From the NCBI GenBank assembly GCA_023053575.1, contig JAKZAP010000003.1, positions 1,588,561-1,652,560 of the forward strand: a stretch of 64,000 nucleotides of DNA, in the 5' to 3' direction. Under the pieces are notes generated by a model, which was not told the DNA's origin, searched no databases, and saw only the letters and a program-made list of their open reading frames with translations. Position 1 is the stretch's first letter, and each line of letters opens with the position of its first letter. The translations under genes and the position numbers were made by a program. This DNA is from Branchinecta lynchi (Eukaryota > Arthropoda > Branchiopoda > Anostraca > Branchinectidae). Positions 1 to 11,421 of the stretch are shown here, in pieces.

Positions 1-103
1 ACAATATGGAACAAACCTATTTCGAACGAACGAAACAACGAAGCAAATTACGTACAAATGTGACTGAATGCGGCCCGGGCTTTAGGATATTGATCTTTTC
101 CAG

Positions 104-235
104 GTTTTCGATGTAACGAAAATGCGAGTCAAAGGCACAGAAGCCGAATCTTTCGTCACCAGGAAGGCGAAACTGGAAAACAGCAAAACTTTCAAAGGAA
201 AAGCTAAGCCCGGACCCAACCTTCCCGAAGTCCAG
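104..235 (+). CDS. ZC2HC1A: ZC2HC1-type gene, internal exon
   Basis: The acceptor ttttccag ends at 103 and the donor gtaata starts at 236. The exon is 132 nt and begins and ends in phase 0. The translation opens VFDVTK and continues with a GTEAESF stretch and a lysine-rich linker ending PGPNLPEVQ. The GTEAE segment is typical of the linker after the first zinc finger in ZC2HC1 proteins. A transposon end (258-954) lies only 22 bp beyond the donor. Confidence 0.85.
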
Positions 236-3200
236 GTAATATATTTGCCGTTATGTAGAGCGTGTTCCACCCTACTTACCGTAGTCACAACGAATGACGT
301 CACGAATTCTGTCTTTTTGCTGTCAAGGCTGGAACGATGTTTCTATTTTCCAGCCGAATTTGATACCACGGGCGAATCCGACCAATCACGTTACAGAGAT
401 GCGAGATGCTTTGCTCCCGAGCATGGTAGGCAAATACTAACTATACGTCCTTCATAAAATCCGATGACGAATTGCCGCTAGACGTGCTAGAGGAACAATA
501 ACAATCACACGTGAGATCTGGGGATAATATCTGACGGGTGAATACGTGATTAGGCTTTCGCTTCATATCGAATCGCGCATTAGCCCCGTGGAAAAGTCAG
601 CCAGCGCTCAGCACTGACGTCGGAAGCCAGAAATGACAAACTTGATGACGCTTGACAGAACAGAGTTGAGTAAAGCAAAAAGAGGGACAGAGGCATTGTA
701 AACAGTTTTAAACATGGCTAGGCGTAAGAGGATTTGAAAATAGCAAAACAAACCTGGATAAACGTATACCAAGAAGTAACATGTCATTGTTTCTTTACGA
801 TAGCGCACCTAGCGGCCAAAAAAGAACTAATCTGAGAGGAATTTTATGAGGGGCATATTTCGAGAAGGTTGGAACGGTCAGCGTAGTAACTTTTCGTGAG
901 GGTGGAACGGAAATTGTAACTAGTAATCACTATTGTTAGAAGGGTGGAACACGCACTTAGAAAAAGATCAACTAAACTGGTCTATCCTGCGGTACCTTGG
1001 AAGTAAAAAATATATAATATATATCCTTAAATAATTCTTATTTAATTCATTATATAATAAATGCATTCTCGAAAGGTCCGACTCCAACTGTTAACGCAGT
1101 GATTTGCAGCATAATCTTTTGCATGTCTAACCGCTCACGTAAACGTGTCGTCAAAATCTCGCAACAAAGTTGCGAGAAAAGCATAGCATCCTTAGATGAA
1201 GGTAGTTGTCGAAGATCCAATAGTGTAGGGGGTAGACTACACTGAAGTCTTCATGCAAAATGATCGGTTGAGTACAGCTGGTTTTAAGCTGAACAGCGAA
1301 AACTGCGGATTTTAAGGCCTTGTTGAAGGGACTGTAGAACAGAATAGAATAGCGTTTAGAACTCTATTACCTGTTTGTCGTACAAAAATGCACAAACAAA
1401 AGAAATCTGAAGCTATGACAGATCATAATTAAATAATGGAATATCTACGATCACCGTCTAGTAAGTTCAGAAGTGGCTGTCTGGTAACCAAAGTGTAGTT
1501 ACGTTCAAATCGTGTAGTCTACCGCTGATTCATTTTTTTACACCACTGACTATAAATACGACAGAAAAACACTAATACATCAGATAGACAAAAATTGGAA
1601 AATAAACAGAACGAATGGACAAGCCCGTTGTTTGTAGACGTACTTTTTGTTGTTATTATTCGTAAGCGACACGCGTATGATTACCGCTGTTTGGTAGCCT
1701 ACGGATACGTAAATCCGTTTCTGAGAAGATGGACTTTGTACTCGAGACTTTTTAACTATGACATACGTATTCGTCCCGTCTCTGTGATATGAGGAACTGA
1801 ATTGTTAAGACGAACTTACCTTGTTAAAACGGCTGCCCCAAAGCCGGAGGTAGTGGGTTCAAGTCTCACTCGAGGAGCGTTTTTGACTTTCAGTTCACTG
1901 TTGAAAGTAGTAAATATTGTTGTTCACACAAGTTGTTCACTCAAAGGCGTTATTTGGTGCTGCCCCCCCCCCCCCCTGGCCTTCCAAGGGGGCCCAGAGG
2001 AAAAACAGAAAAATAGATAATGACCCGTTGTTCGAGGATCGAATGTCTTCAAGGCGCTATAAATATCTTTGCAACATGCCGTCGAGTCGATACTTTACGA
2101 TTTTTCCTGGTAGTTGAGAGCCCACTTGAAAATTCAAGTGCAGGCACCGCCCCGAAGAAGCACAAAATATAAGAGTAGGAAGGGAAGAGGGTCAGCAAAC
2201 ATTCGGTGCCTTTTCCACTCAACCCCAACTTGTTTATTTTGTAAAACGGTAAGAAAAGTTTTGAACCTTTGTTTAACGTGTGTTAGAGCAAAGGCTGTTT
2301 AAGTTTTGTTTCGGATGGTCATTTGTTTGGAAAGGGTCGAGTTGAAGCACAGTCATGTACCAGTTTTCAGTTAAATGTCTCACACTGTTTGAAATATGAC
2401 ATGACCAAACACTTTGAGCTGATCTATGAAAGGTGGCCCTCGCTTGGAATAGTGATCCAAACAGATAATCTGATCATAAAGGATTCCAAAATTTTCGCCT
2501 GCGGCGCCTTTTGTAGTACGCTCTGTGAGGCTTACAGTTTTGTAGATGGGCCCTTTTAAAACCTAAAATCTGTCCGGGAAAAGTTAAATTTGTTAAAAAT
2601 CAAGAACAAATTTCGCATGTAGCCCTCGTTGGTATTTTGTTGCTACATAGTCGTTAGAAGCTGCGGTGGGGGCGTCGCTCTCCAGCAAGCTTTCACAAAC
2701 TGGTTTCTTGAAATTCGTTCAGTTTTCCGGATGTGGTGTAGTACTTTTCTTGTTTCTAAACCGTTTGTCTCTTTAGCCGAGCTGTGTTTCCGGCAAGTAC
2801 ATTTTGGTGTATTCACCCCCAGCCCCAAAAATTCAAAACGTCCGTTCTCACAGGGCTCGGAACGCCGCCGCTGCCCCCCCCCCTTCCCCTTAAGTTTCAG
2901 CGAAATGACGCCTCTGTTTTCATTCAAGCGGAGCTTTATAAGCTTTTGGCTAAGTTTATCCCTATCATTCCAGCCGCTTGCGCCCAGCCCCCTGCCTAAG
3001 GAAGAAAAGAAAGCAGACTGGAGGCGGAAACACGAGAGCTTCTTGGAAACCATTCGCGCTGCTAAAGTTATGCAGAAACATCTGGCAGCGGGAGGGAAAC
3101 TCTCCGACCTCCCCCCTCCCCCACCTTCGGATACGTCAGATTACATTCAGTGCCCCCATTGCGAGAGGAGGTTTAGCCCGGCGGCCGCTGATCGACATAT

Positions 3201-3243
3201 TCCAAAATGTGAGGGAATTCGGTCGAATAAAAAGAAACATTAA
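104..3243 (+). CDS. ZC2HC1A: ZC2HC1-type C2HC zinc-finger protein, 3' two exons (gene partial at 5' end)
   Basis: Joins two exons, 104-235 and 2974-3243, giving 133 residues plus a stop. The first carries a KVFD-like segment (VFDVTKMRVKGTEAE) followed by a basic linker. The second has a WRRKHESFLETIRAAK helix, a proline run, and a zinc finger of form C-x2-C-x11-H-x3-C. This order matches the middle of vertebrate ZC2HC1A (FAM164A), which has an upstream zinc finger that would lie before base 104. The family probably binds zinc, but its cellular role is poorly known. The protein ends 9 residues after the finger, whereas vertebrate ZC2HC1A has a long low-complexity C-terminus, so this is either a short form or an alternative 3' end. 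ZC2HC1B or another paralogue is possible. Confidence 0.88.
258..954. mobile_element. MITE with GAGCGTGTTCCACCC terminal inverted repeats, interrupted by another element
   Basis: The left end gagcgtgttccaccctac and the right end agggtggaacacgc are inverted repeats. The internal sequence matches the shorter intact copies at 16801-17105 and 35891-36176. About 400 bp in the middle (roughly 447-853) is absent from those copies and is a separate nested element. No transposase is encoded. Confidence 0.75.
447..853. mobile_element. Nested element with CCTTCATAAAATCC inverted ends
   Basis: The ends read ccttcataaaatcc and, inverted, ggaattttatgagg. A longer relative lies at 49382-50335, with the same internal segments (for example the tagg/aagcgt and accaagaagta stretches). 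It sits inside the GAGCGTGTTCCACCC MITE, so it arrived later. Boundaries are approximate. Confidence 0.6.
955..1800. other. AT-rich spacer, no gene seen
   Basis: No conserved protein, RNA gene or clear repeat boundary was recognised. Open frames are short and lack family resemblance. Confidence 0.5.
1808..1920 (+). repeat. Decayed tRNA-derived SINE fragment
   Basis: It contains a B-box-like ggttcaagtc within an arm resembling a tRNA T-stem and loop. A tail follows, gaggagcgtttttgac then cagttcact. The same head-to-tail order occurs in the better preserved copy at 46676-46780 (- strand), and the tail also occurs at 25085-25125. Confidence 0.55.
2974..3243 (+). CDS. ZC2HC1A: ZC2HC1-type gene, last exon with C2HC zinc finger
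   Basis: The acceptor is the pyrimidine-rich tatccctatcattccag ending at 2973; it is phase 0 and so joins the exon ending at 235. A nearby CAG at 2985-2987 would break the frame. Residues are PLAPSPLPKEEKK, then WRRKHESFLETIRAAK, a GGKLSDLPPPPP linker and the finger CPHCERRFSPAAADRHIPKC. The stop TAA is at 3241-3243. The open frame extending upstream to 2629 is intron read-through. No strong polyadenylation signal is close; AATAAA at about 3619 is the nearest candidate. Confidence 0.9.
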   Translation, partial: PLAPSPLPKEEKKADWRRKHESFLETIRAAKVMQKHLAAGGKLSDLPPPPPSDTSDYIQCPHCERRFSPAAADRHIPKCEGIRSNKKKH

Positions 3244-3740
3244 GTTTACTGCAAAAGCTGCTTGTATATTCTTGTCAGTACATTCCCGTCCAAAAAGCAA
3301 TCTGCTGCAAGGTTGCTAGATGGATATGTGTACATAAAGCTTGTGGACTGGGTGTCGAGACGCCTTTTCAAGGGACTTTGCTGACTCGTCTTGGTGTCGT
3401 CGCTTATGGACCAGGATGATCGTGATTGTGCTCGTCTCGATATCCGGCCGAGTCCTGATCGATACAAACTAAACGCCTCGGCTTTGCAAATTTAAAAGTT
3501 GCTAGATGGATATTTGTAAAACGGTGAACCTGCCAACGAATTTCCGGAAGATATGTGGATAAAGAGTTGTGAAAGAGGTCAGAAAGGACCCTGGCTAAGA
3601 AGGGCCAAAATATCGGCGAATAAAAACTTTTGCTGACCCTTCGGTTTAGCATAAAAAAACTGGATTCGCAGTCAACTTGGGCTGTAGGAATGCCTGATTT
3701 TGACAAGACGAGAGGCGATCCTCGAAGGTTCCGCTAGTTT

Positions 3741-4039
3741 GTGCGCCGGCTGTTTTTGCGACTTCCGCTAAAGTTCGCTCCACATTCCAGAGCAGTTTTT
3801 GGGGCGATTCTGGCAATCTCTTGCATTCGCTTTTCGAAAAGCAAAGCGAGAATCCGCCAAGCGGAAGAACAAAAGGAAATTGGTTGAGCCTTTACAACTT
3901 CTCGCCGACTTGCTGAAATCACTTTCCACTAGCGAAGTGGATTCGCTTTCCACGTCACTCGCGGAAACTAGCGGAGCGCGAGAACAGCTCTGGAAAGCGA
4001 AGCGAGTTTTAGCCGAAGTCGCAAAAACAGCCGGCGCAT
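3741..4039. mobile_element. Foldback/MITE element with about 52-bp imperfect inverted ends
   Basis: The left end gtgcgccggctgtttttgcg (3741 on) and the right end, inverted gtcgcaaaaacagccggcgc (to 4038), pair for about 50 bp including the ccagagc segment. The interior has further self-complementary gcgaagcga runs. The 80-residue open frame inside is a product of these repeats and is not called as a gene. Confidence 0.7.
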
Positions 4040-5383
4040 AAGCTCGCCGAGATTTTCAGACCGCCAGAATCGCCCTTTTCTCAATGATGACAGCGCAGAC
4101 AACCCGGCAATCAAAACCTGATCGTCTGGCGGAACGTTTAAGCCCAGGACAGACCATCAGGGTCGGTGCTCGTAGACTGGAATTCCTGCCCGATTTTTCG
4201 GCACCGTCATCAGTCGTGTATGGAAAAGTTGAGATTTTAAAACTGGATGATAAAGTTCAGAAATCCGGCCGAGAGATCCTTGTCGTCTCTCTCCACCTTT
4301 AAGACAGAAACTAATTCGGTTTTGCAGTAAAGGTTCAGATTGTTCGTGCAATCACTTTATACTTTATCAGCTCCAATATTTCGAACTGTTGTTCGTGCCA
4401 GTTTTATCCCCCCTATTAGCAGTACGCTGATTTTTGGCTTTTGTGTTTGGCCCTTTTAGGCGCATCAGGCTCCAGCTTATTGTTTTCGAGGAGCTGATTG
4501 ACCAGGAATACAGGTTATGCAAGTTTGTCTGTGTTTCCCGTCAAGAGCAAGGGGGCCGAGCAAGGACGAACAGCCGGGACGGGCTTATAATCTTTGAGGA
4601 GGCCAGCAGGGTTTCAAACAAGTCACGTATATTAGAAAGTTGGGATAGGAACTGTCTCTACTTCAGCTTGTGCTTTAAGAATTACAGATCAACCAATGTC
4701 TCTGCCGACCGAGATCGCGTACATTAGACGCAATTCCTGAGACTACCTTTTAGGAATGTTGCTAAGTATTACAGATCAACAAATTCCTCTGCCGACCGAG
4801 ATCGCGTACATTAGACGCAACTCCTGAGATTACCTTTTAGGAATGTTGCCTTTTCAGGTTTATAGCTCCTTGTAATATAATAACCGAAATCGTTATTATA
4901 AGATTCAGTGCATCTTTCCTTTGGTTTAAGTTCTCGTTCTCACCATGTATTTTGAGTGTTTTTTTGTAATTTTTTTGCGAAAAATCAGATACTCATTTAT
5001 CCTGAAGGAAGTAGTGGAAAGACCTTCTAGATGTGCTTTATTCTAACGAAAGGATCAAAATGTCAGAGGTATATTAAGTGTTATTTCGATAATAAACTTA
5101 TTTTAAAAGGAATTCTTGTTGAGAAATTGGCATCCAAATTTCAATTCCAGTTGTGTTGAAATCCGGCGAAGTTTGAAAATTAGTGTTATGTACCATTTGG
5201 GGAAGCAGTGTACAACAGTCACCACAGCACGGTCTGTATGCCCCCCCCCCCCTTCCAATTTGCAAATTAAACAGGTTAGGGGCCTGGAGCTTTGCCATCG
5301 GATTTTTTAGTGTACTGATCCCAAATATTTTCACTGTTGAAGTCCTGGTGGCGTTTGTCCGATTTTTATTCACTAGTGTCTGC
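4040..5383. repeat. Spacer with an 87-bp tandem duplication at about 4681-4857
   Basis: The block beginning attacagatcaac at 4681 repeats at 4768 with few changes; both copies hold ctctgccgaccgagatcgcg. No gene was recognised in the rest of this interval. The 72-codon frame at 4084-4302 has no recognised relatives. Confidence 0.6.
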
Positions 5384-6285
5384 TTTTTGGGATCCCAAAA
5401 CGTAAGTGGAGGGATACCTATGACATCGCAAAAGTTGTCCGTCTGTCCGTCCGTCTGCCAGCACGATAACTCTCGAAGGGAATGAGATATTTTGATGAAA
5501 CTTGGTCTGAGGACTCTTCGAGTCAAGGGAAAGGTCGAGTTCGTAGATGGGCCCGATAGCTGCATATTTAGGGGAGGGGGAGGGGTTTCAAATTAAGGGG
5601 CGATTTTTTTTTTTAAAGCTAATGAGATAGTTGATTACGGGATAAGACGACATGCTGAATACTAATATGAAAACCATTTTCTCGCCGGACAAGTAATTCA
5701 CCCGGAATCCGGCTAACACCGGAAAGTTTGTTAAAAGTAAAAGTTTTATCTGAAATTGATCAGATATCCGATTAAGGAGTAAGGAGACATGCTGAATCCG
5801 AATATGAAAATGATTTTGTCGCCGGACAAGTAAATCGCCCGGAATCCGGCCATAACCGGAAAATCTGTTAAAAGTAAAGTTTTATATGAATTTCATTAGG
5901 TGTTCGATTTAAGGGTAAGAAGGCATGCTGAATTCGTGTATGACAATCATTTATACCTGGACACATTTCACCACGAATCCTGCTGAAATCGGAAAATTTG
6001 TTAAAAGTTGAAGTTTTATGTGAAGTTGATTATGGAGATAGGAGTGAACTTAAAATTTTTGCAAGACAAGTAGTTCGCCCGGAATCCGGCTGAAACCGGA
6101 AATTTGGCAGAAGTAAAGCAGGAACTTTCGTCAAAGTAGACATGACGCAGGCTATAGGGGTAAACTCACATGCTGAATCCATATTTGAACTTCGTCTTCT
6201 CCGATGATTACCACTGGACCGCTACAAGACCCGATTGTCTGTAAATGTTAAATTTTTGGGATCCCATCGAAACCTTTGGTCTTGT
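5384..6285 (+). repeat. GGGATCCC-bounded modular repeat, copy 1
   Basis: The left end is tttttgggatcccaaaacg followed by gtaagtggagggatacc and a GTCCGTCTGTCCG tract, then a G-rich run. The body is a series of about 130-bp units, each with catgctgaa, a Cccggaatccggc palindrome, and aaagttttat. The right end is tttttgggatcccatcgaaa then cctttggtcttg. No protein is encoded. It forms a tail-to-tail pair with the copy at 6320-7519. Confidence 0.85.
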
Positions 6286-6319
6286 TCCTCTAGAAGGAGT
6301 TTTTTGGTCTCATAATAAT

Positions 6320-7519
6320 AACAAGACCAAAGGTTTCGATGGGATCCCAAAAATTCAATACCTGATCCAGACAACTGGGTCTTGTCTTAGCCAGATCCAG
6401 TCATCGCCAGACTCCTTAAACATTTTTACAATTAAAATTCAGAAACAGATTAAGGCCAAATAGCTAACATCTGAGAAAAACTTCCTGCCACTACCGCCAA
6501 TTTCCCGATTTCGGCCAAACTCCAGAACTAATTGTCCGGCGAAAAAAAGAAAGCTCAAAAATTAACACAGGGTATCTTCTTTCCCCAATAATGAACATCT
6601 AATCTACTTCAAATAAAATTTTTACTAATAACAAATTTTCCGACTCCAGCCGGATTCCGGTCGAACTATATGTCCGGGTAAAATATGATTGCCAGACACG
6701 GATTCAGCATCTCTTCTTAACCCTAAATCGGTTATCTAATCAACTACAAATAAAACTTTAACTTCTACCAATTTTCCGGTTTTGGCCGGATTCCGGGCGA
6801 ACTACAGGTCCGGATAGAAAATTTTTTCACATAAGTGTTCAGCATGTTTTCTTGCCCTAAATCGAAAATCTAATCAACTTCAACTAAAACTTTTAATTTT
6901 AACAAACTTTCCGGTTTGGACCGGATTCCGGGCGAGCTACTTGTCCGTCGAGAAAATGGTTTTCACCACCGTGTTCAGCGTGTCTTCTTACCCCTAAATC
7001 GAACATCTAATCAACTTAAAATAAAACTTTTACTTTTAACAAACTTTCCGGTTTGGGCCGGATTCCGGGCGAACTACTTGTCCGTCGAGAAAATGGTCTT
7101 CACCATCGTCTTCAGCATGTTTTCCTACCCCTAAATCGAACATCTAATCAACTTCAAATAAAACTTTTACTTTTAACAAACTTTCCGGTTTTGGCCGGAT
7201 TTCGGGCGAACTACTTGTTCAATGACAAAATGGTTTTCACCATCGTGCTCAGCATGTCTTCTTACCCCATAATCGACTATCACATTAGCTGTTTCAAAAT
7301 ATTTTGTTTGCCCCTTAATTTGAAACCCCTCCCCCACCCCTAAATGTAGGGCTTCAAAGCCCATCTACGAACTTGACTGGTCCGACGACCCAACGAATCC
7401 TCACACCAAGTTTCATCAAAATATCTCATTCCCTTCGAGAGTTATCGTGCTTACAGACGGACAGACGGACAACTTTTGCGATGTCATAGGTATCCCTCCG
7501 CTTACGTTTTGGGATCCCC
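6320..7519 (-). repeat. GGGATCCC-bounded modular repeat, copy 2 (inverted)
   Basis: The family is read on the - strand, with the right-end module near 6320-6360 and the left-end module at 7440-7519. At least four internal units contain ccggattccgggcgaac and acatgct/agcatgt. The short ORFs that repeat across the units (motif RENGFHHR) arise from the tandem period and are not genes. Confidence 0.85.
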
Positions 7520-7589
7520 ATAACTCATTTATTTCCTTAATGGCATTTACAAATGCTAGCTGCGGATCGTCAACATAACAAATTACGAA

Positions 7590-7988
7590 TCACGACTGAT
7601 CGATATTTTGACAGTTAACATTACGAATAAAGTAAGGGACAAACGAAGATAAATACCTTTCGGTTGAGTTTATGGGGGGTTGAAGAAGCCGTGGCTTGTC
7701 AGTGTTAGCTAGTCTTCCCCTTGTGGTCGGTCTGGTCTGGTCTGGAGTTTCAAAGTCCGGGAAAATAGTCCGGTGGTGGTCAGAAGTTAAACATTTTTTT
7801 CCAAAGTTCATCGTCAGTTGATGCCTCCTATCCGCAAGGGTCGGCAACTGAAGCTTGACCAGAGCATCCTCACAGGAAACATAATCCGGACCAAGCATCA
7901 CTTTGCACGACCTCTTCTGGATAGACTCGAGTCTTTCTGTCTGTTCTACTGTCAGTCCGGAATGCCATACCGGACGCGCATATTCCAC
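7590..7988 (-). pseudogene. LINE (non-LTR retrotransposon) ORF2 C-terminal fragment
   Basis: An uninterrupted 132-residue frame resembles the region downstream of the reverse-transcriptase core in I/Jockey/CR1-like LINEs. It contains EYARPVWHSGLTVEQTERLE and SIQKRSCKVMLG, then a histidine-rich tail (HHRTIFP). The catalytic core is absent, so this is a 5'-truncated piece. It lies between two inverted modular repeats. A more decayed relative is at 45421-45684 (- strand). Confidence 0.75.
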
Positions 7989-8017
7989 GCAGGGACGAAT
8001 GTATGTACAGTAGATTG

Positions 8018-9415
8018 TTTTTGGGATCCCAAAACGTAAGTGGAGGGATACCTATGACATCGCAAAAGTTGTCCGTCCGTCTGTCCGTCCGTCTGTAAGC
8101 ACGATAACTCTCGAAGGGAATGAGATATTTTGATGAAACTTGGTGTGAGGGTTCGTTGGGTCGTCGGACCAGTCAAGTTCGTAGATGGGCTTTGTAGCTC
8201 TACATTTAGGGGTGGGGGAGGGGATATAAATTAAGGGACAAACAAAATGTTTTGAAACAGCTAATGTGATAGTCGATTATGGGGTAAGAAGACATGCTGA
8301 ACACGATGCTGAAAACCATTTTGTCATCGGACAAGTAGTTCGCCCGGAATCCGGCCAAAACCGGAAAGTTTGTTGAAAGAAAAAGTTTTATTTGAAGTTG
8401 ATTAGATGTTCGATTTAGGGGTAGGAAGACATGCTGAAGACGATGGTGAAAATTATTTTCTCGACGGACAAGTATTTCGCCCGGAATCCGGCCCAAACCG
8501 GAAAGTTTGTTGAAAGTAAAAGTTTTATTTGAAATTGATTAGATGTTCGATTTAGGGGTAGGAAGACATGCTGAAGACAATGGTGAAAACTATTTTCTCG
8601 ATGGACAAGTATTTCGCCCGGAATCCGGCCCAAACCGGAAAGTTTGTTGAAAGTAAAAGTTTTATTTGTAGTTGATTAAATGTTCGATTTAGAGGTAGGG
8701 AGACATGCTGAAGACGATGGTGAAAACTATTTTCTCGACGGACAAATATTTCGACCGGAATCCGGCCCAAACCGGAAAGTTTGTCAAAATTACAAGTTTT
8801 ATTTGGAGTTGATGAGATGTTCGATTTAGGGCAAGAAGACATGCTGAACACTTATGTGAAAACAAGTTTCTACCCGGACATGTAGTTCGTCCGGAATCCA
8901 GCCAAAACCGGAAAACTGTTGGAAGTCAAAGTTTTATTTCTAGTTGATTAGATAAGCGATTTAGGGGTAAGAAGAGATGCTGAGTCCCTGTGTGACAATC
9001 GTATTTTACCCGGACATATAGTTCGACCGGAATCCGGCTGGAATCGGAAAATTTGTTATAAGCTAAATTTCTATTTGAAGTTGATTAGATGTTCATTACT
9101 GGGGAAAGAAGATACCCTGATTTCGTCTTTGAGCTTTCTTTTTTCGCCGGACAAGTAGTTCTGGAGTTCGGCCGGAACCGGGAAATTGGCAGAAGGGGCA
9201 GGAAGTTTTCGTCAAAACAGATATGACTTATAGGGGTAAACACACATGCTGAATCCAAATCTGAACCTGGTTTTCTCAGGTGATTAGCTATTTGGCCTTA
9301 ATCTGTTTCTGAGTTTTAATTGTAAAAATGTTCAAGGAGTCTGGCTAAGACAAGACCCAGTTGTCTGGATCAGATATTGAATTTTTGGGATCTCATCGAA
9401 ACCTTTGGTCTTGTT
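8018..9415 (+). repeat. GGGATCCC-bounded modular repeat, copy 3
   Basis: This is the longest and clearest copy. The motif gacatgctga recurs at 8291, 8428, 8565, 8702 and 8838, a period of 137 bp (last step 136). Each unit holds a ccggaatccggc palindrome, aaaccggaaagtttgttg and an aaagttttattt segment. The left end is tttttgggatcccaaaacg; the right end is tttttgggatctcatcgaaa. Confidence 0.9.
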
Positions 9416-11300
9416 AAAACCCGAGGAGGGACTGCAAATCGGCGAAGAACGGCAAGAGACTTTAACAGTGTGTTCTCCACTTCAAGTCATTATCTATTTC
9501 CACCCCAAGTAGTTTAACAGAGGATTTTATTTCCAGACCAAGATTTCCAACCAGATTTTATTTCCATCAAACCCCGGTGATACCCTAATGAGAACAAGCC
9601 TCCCTGCCAAGTTTTGGCGAGTCCGCACTGGTGGGGTAAAACAAGCATTACAAGTAAAATGTCTCGCTACACTGCAGGCCTACAGTGCTATACCTCGCTC
9701 CTTTTTGGAATTTTAATTCTATAATTCTACAAAAATAACTTGAAACTTGTTCACTTACTTTGCGTTTTTCCTTTTTCTATTTCTTTTACCATACCCCATT
9801 AGTTCTCATGTAGTGAATGAATGAAAGATTTATGACGCACTGCCCAAGGGCATAAGTGCGGTAGGATAGGACAAAGAAAAAATGATCACAAAACACTCGA
9901 AAATATTTTCCAGAAAGGTACTGCCGCGGTTTAAATAAAACTCATTCATTCAAAACTAGACGCTTTATAACACGTCCGATCGGGATACGAAATTGAACTT
10001 ATTTGGTATTTTGACCATAGCTGCCTATCCGTTTTCAGAAAACGCTCGTGCGCGATCGAATCCTTAAACCAGCGCCACTGTCAATCCCTTCACTATTTTT
10101 CAGAAAGCTTAATTATGGAGCAGCATCTTGTAGAACGGAAGGCTAATCGGGAGATTAATCCTTCCAACTTTTAAGTTCCCTTCATATATTATCTCAAAGT
10201 CTGGGTGCGCTGAGATTTTCAAACCGGAGTAAACAGTCCTGATGTGATTGGACAGCACCAAGTCATTAAGCTTTCTCTGTGAGTGAAACATGATTCCTCT
10301 TGTGCGATGTCCCATTTCAACAACCTTCGCCACACCTACCAGTCGGATCTCCGCTACACGAGCGCGTCTTTCCAGCCCCAACGAGAGGTGCCAGGGCAGA
10401 GGCTTATGTAGCATTCACGCGGACAAGAAACACCGTTGCGAAGAAAGGAATTCCGGTCGACCTGAAAGGATTCCGTTCGTGAAGACGACTAGAAAAAAAG
10501 TCTGGCGGGAAGACTATCTATCACCACAGTACGGAACTTCAAATCGCCCTAAGGCCGCCAACAAGTATCCACCTTAGCTGGAAAGAAGAAGAGACAGGTG
10601 ACTCCGAAACCAAAATGCAGACGAATCTCTACCCTTTCGACGACCCAGTGGAACAGCAAAAAAAAGCAGCCTATCCAGAATGAAATCACGGCACCAGCTT
10701 TAACTCCAACCGATTTTCAGAGACGAATTTATTAAAATCAGATGTTAAGGAAAAATCTTCCATTGTTTTTCCACAAGTTCATTTTCCAGTTTAAGCGGCT
10801 TGAGGCTGAAGAGGACCCTTGCCAAGAAGAGCCAAATATAGCTCTAATGAAATGTAGCTGACTTATCTGTTTTACACTGTCAAATATGTCTGGCGGGACG
10901 AGAATTCCTTTGATGATGAAAGGAATTCCGATCTACTTAAAAGGAATTCCGTCGGCGGCACGGTTAAAAAAAATACTAACAAAAAGTGTAGCTAGCTTTT
11001 GAGAGCAGCAGTCATCTGTACTGAAGTTCTAAATGCTATCAAAACATTTTTTTGGCTAATGAATTTATTTTTGCCAGATTTTCTGATTTGAGAAACAATT
11101 TTTTTCTCTCTAGTGTAAACATAATCTTGTTACCAAGACCGGGTTCTTTTCAACTTTTCCTCTACTTGTAAAGGCTGCAGTGACGACTGGCGACTCTTGT
11201 TGGATGCCTAGCGCCTCTGGAGGAACTAAGGTAAGGTCTAGCTTGTCCTTGGGTTAAAGCCAGTTACTTCCGTAGATGTCAGTCTTATTTTAAATTAAAA
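9416..11300. other. Repeat-rich spacer downstream of DTYMK, no gene seen
   Basis: Contains a partial copy (about 10795-10890) of a repeat with cctgaagaggacccttgcca and gccaagaagagcc, also seen at 11915-11960, 43738-43960, 45240-45300 and 47124-47258. The 101-codon frame on the - strand at 10109-10414 has no recognised family. Confidence 0.45.
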
Positions 11301-11306
11301 TTTATT
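11301..11306 (-). promoter_or_regulatory. DTYMK: Polyadenylation signal AATAAA of DTYMK
   Basis: tttatt on the + strand reads AATAAA on the gene strand, about 115 bp beyond the stop codon. It is the first canonical hexamer after the stop. Cleavage site not determined. Confidence 0.6.
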
Positions 11307-11421
11307 TCAAAGTAAGAACCTGTTTGTAACAAGTTAACAATTACAGAACATAAAGAGGTTTGCACCACGGAAATGTACTGTTAAATTACCCAATATACCT
11401 AATTTTTCCAATCATTGCCTT

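Noticed and set aside
2643..3053. 136-codon - strand frame opposite the ZC2HC1 exon
   Set aside because: It is the antisense of a conserved zinc-finger exon and its flanking intron; no family resemblance.
3799..4041. 80-codon Lys/Ala-rich frame
   Set aside because: Lies wholly within the foldback element and reflects its gcgaagcga repeats.
6916..7343. Repeated peptide frames (RENGFHHR type)
   Set aside because: These are translations of the 137-bp units; the same peptides recur because the DNA is tandemly repeated.
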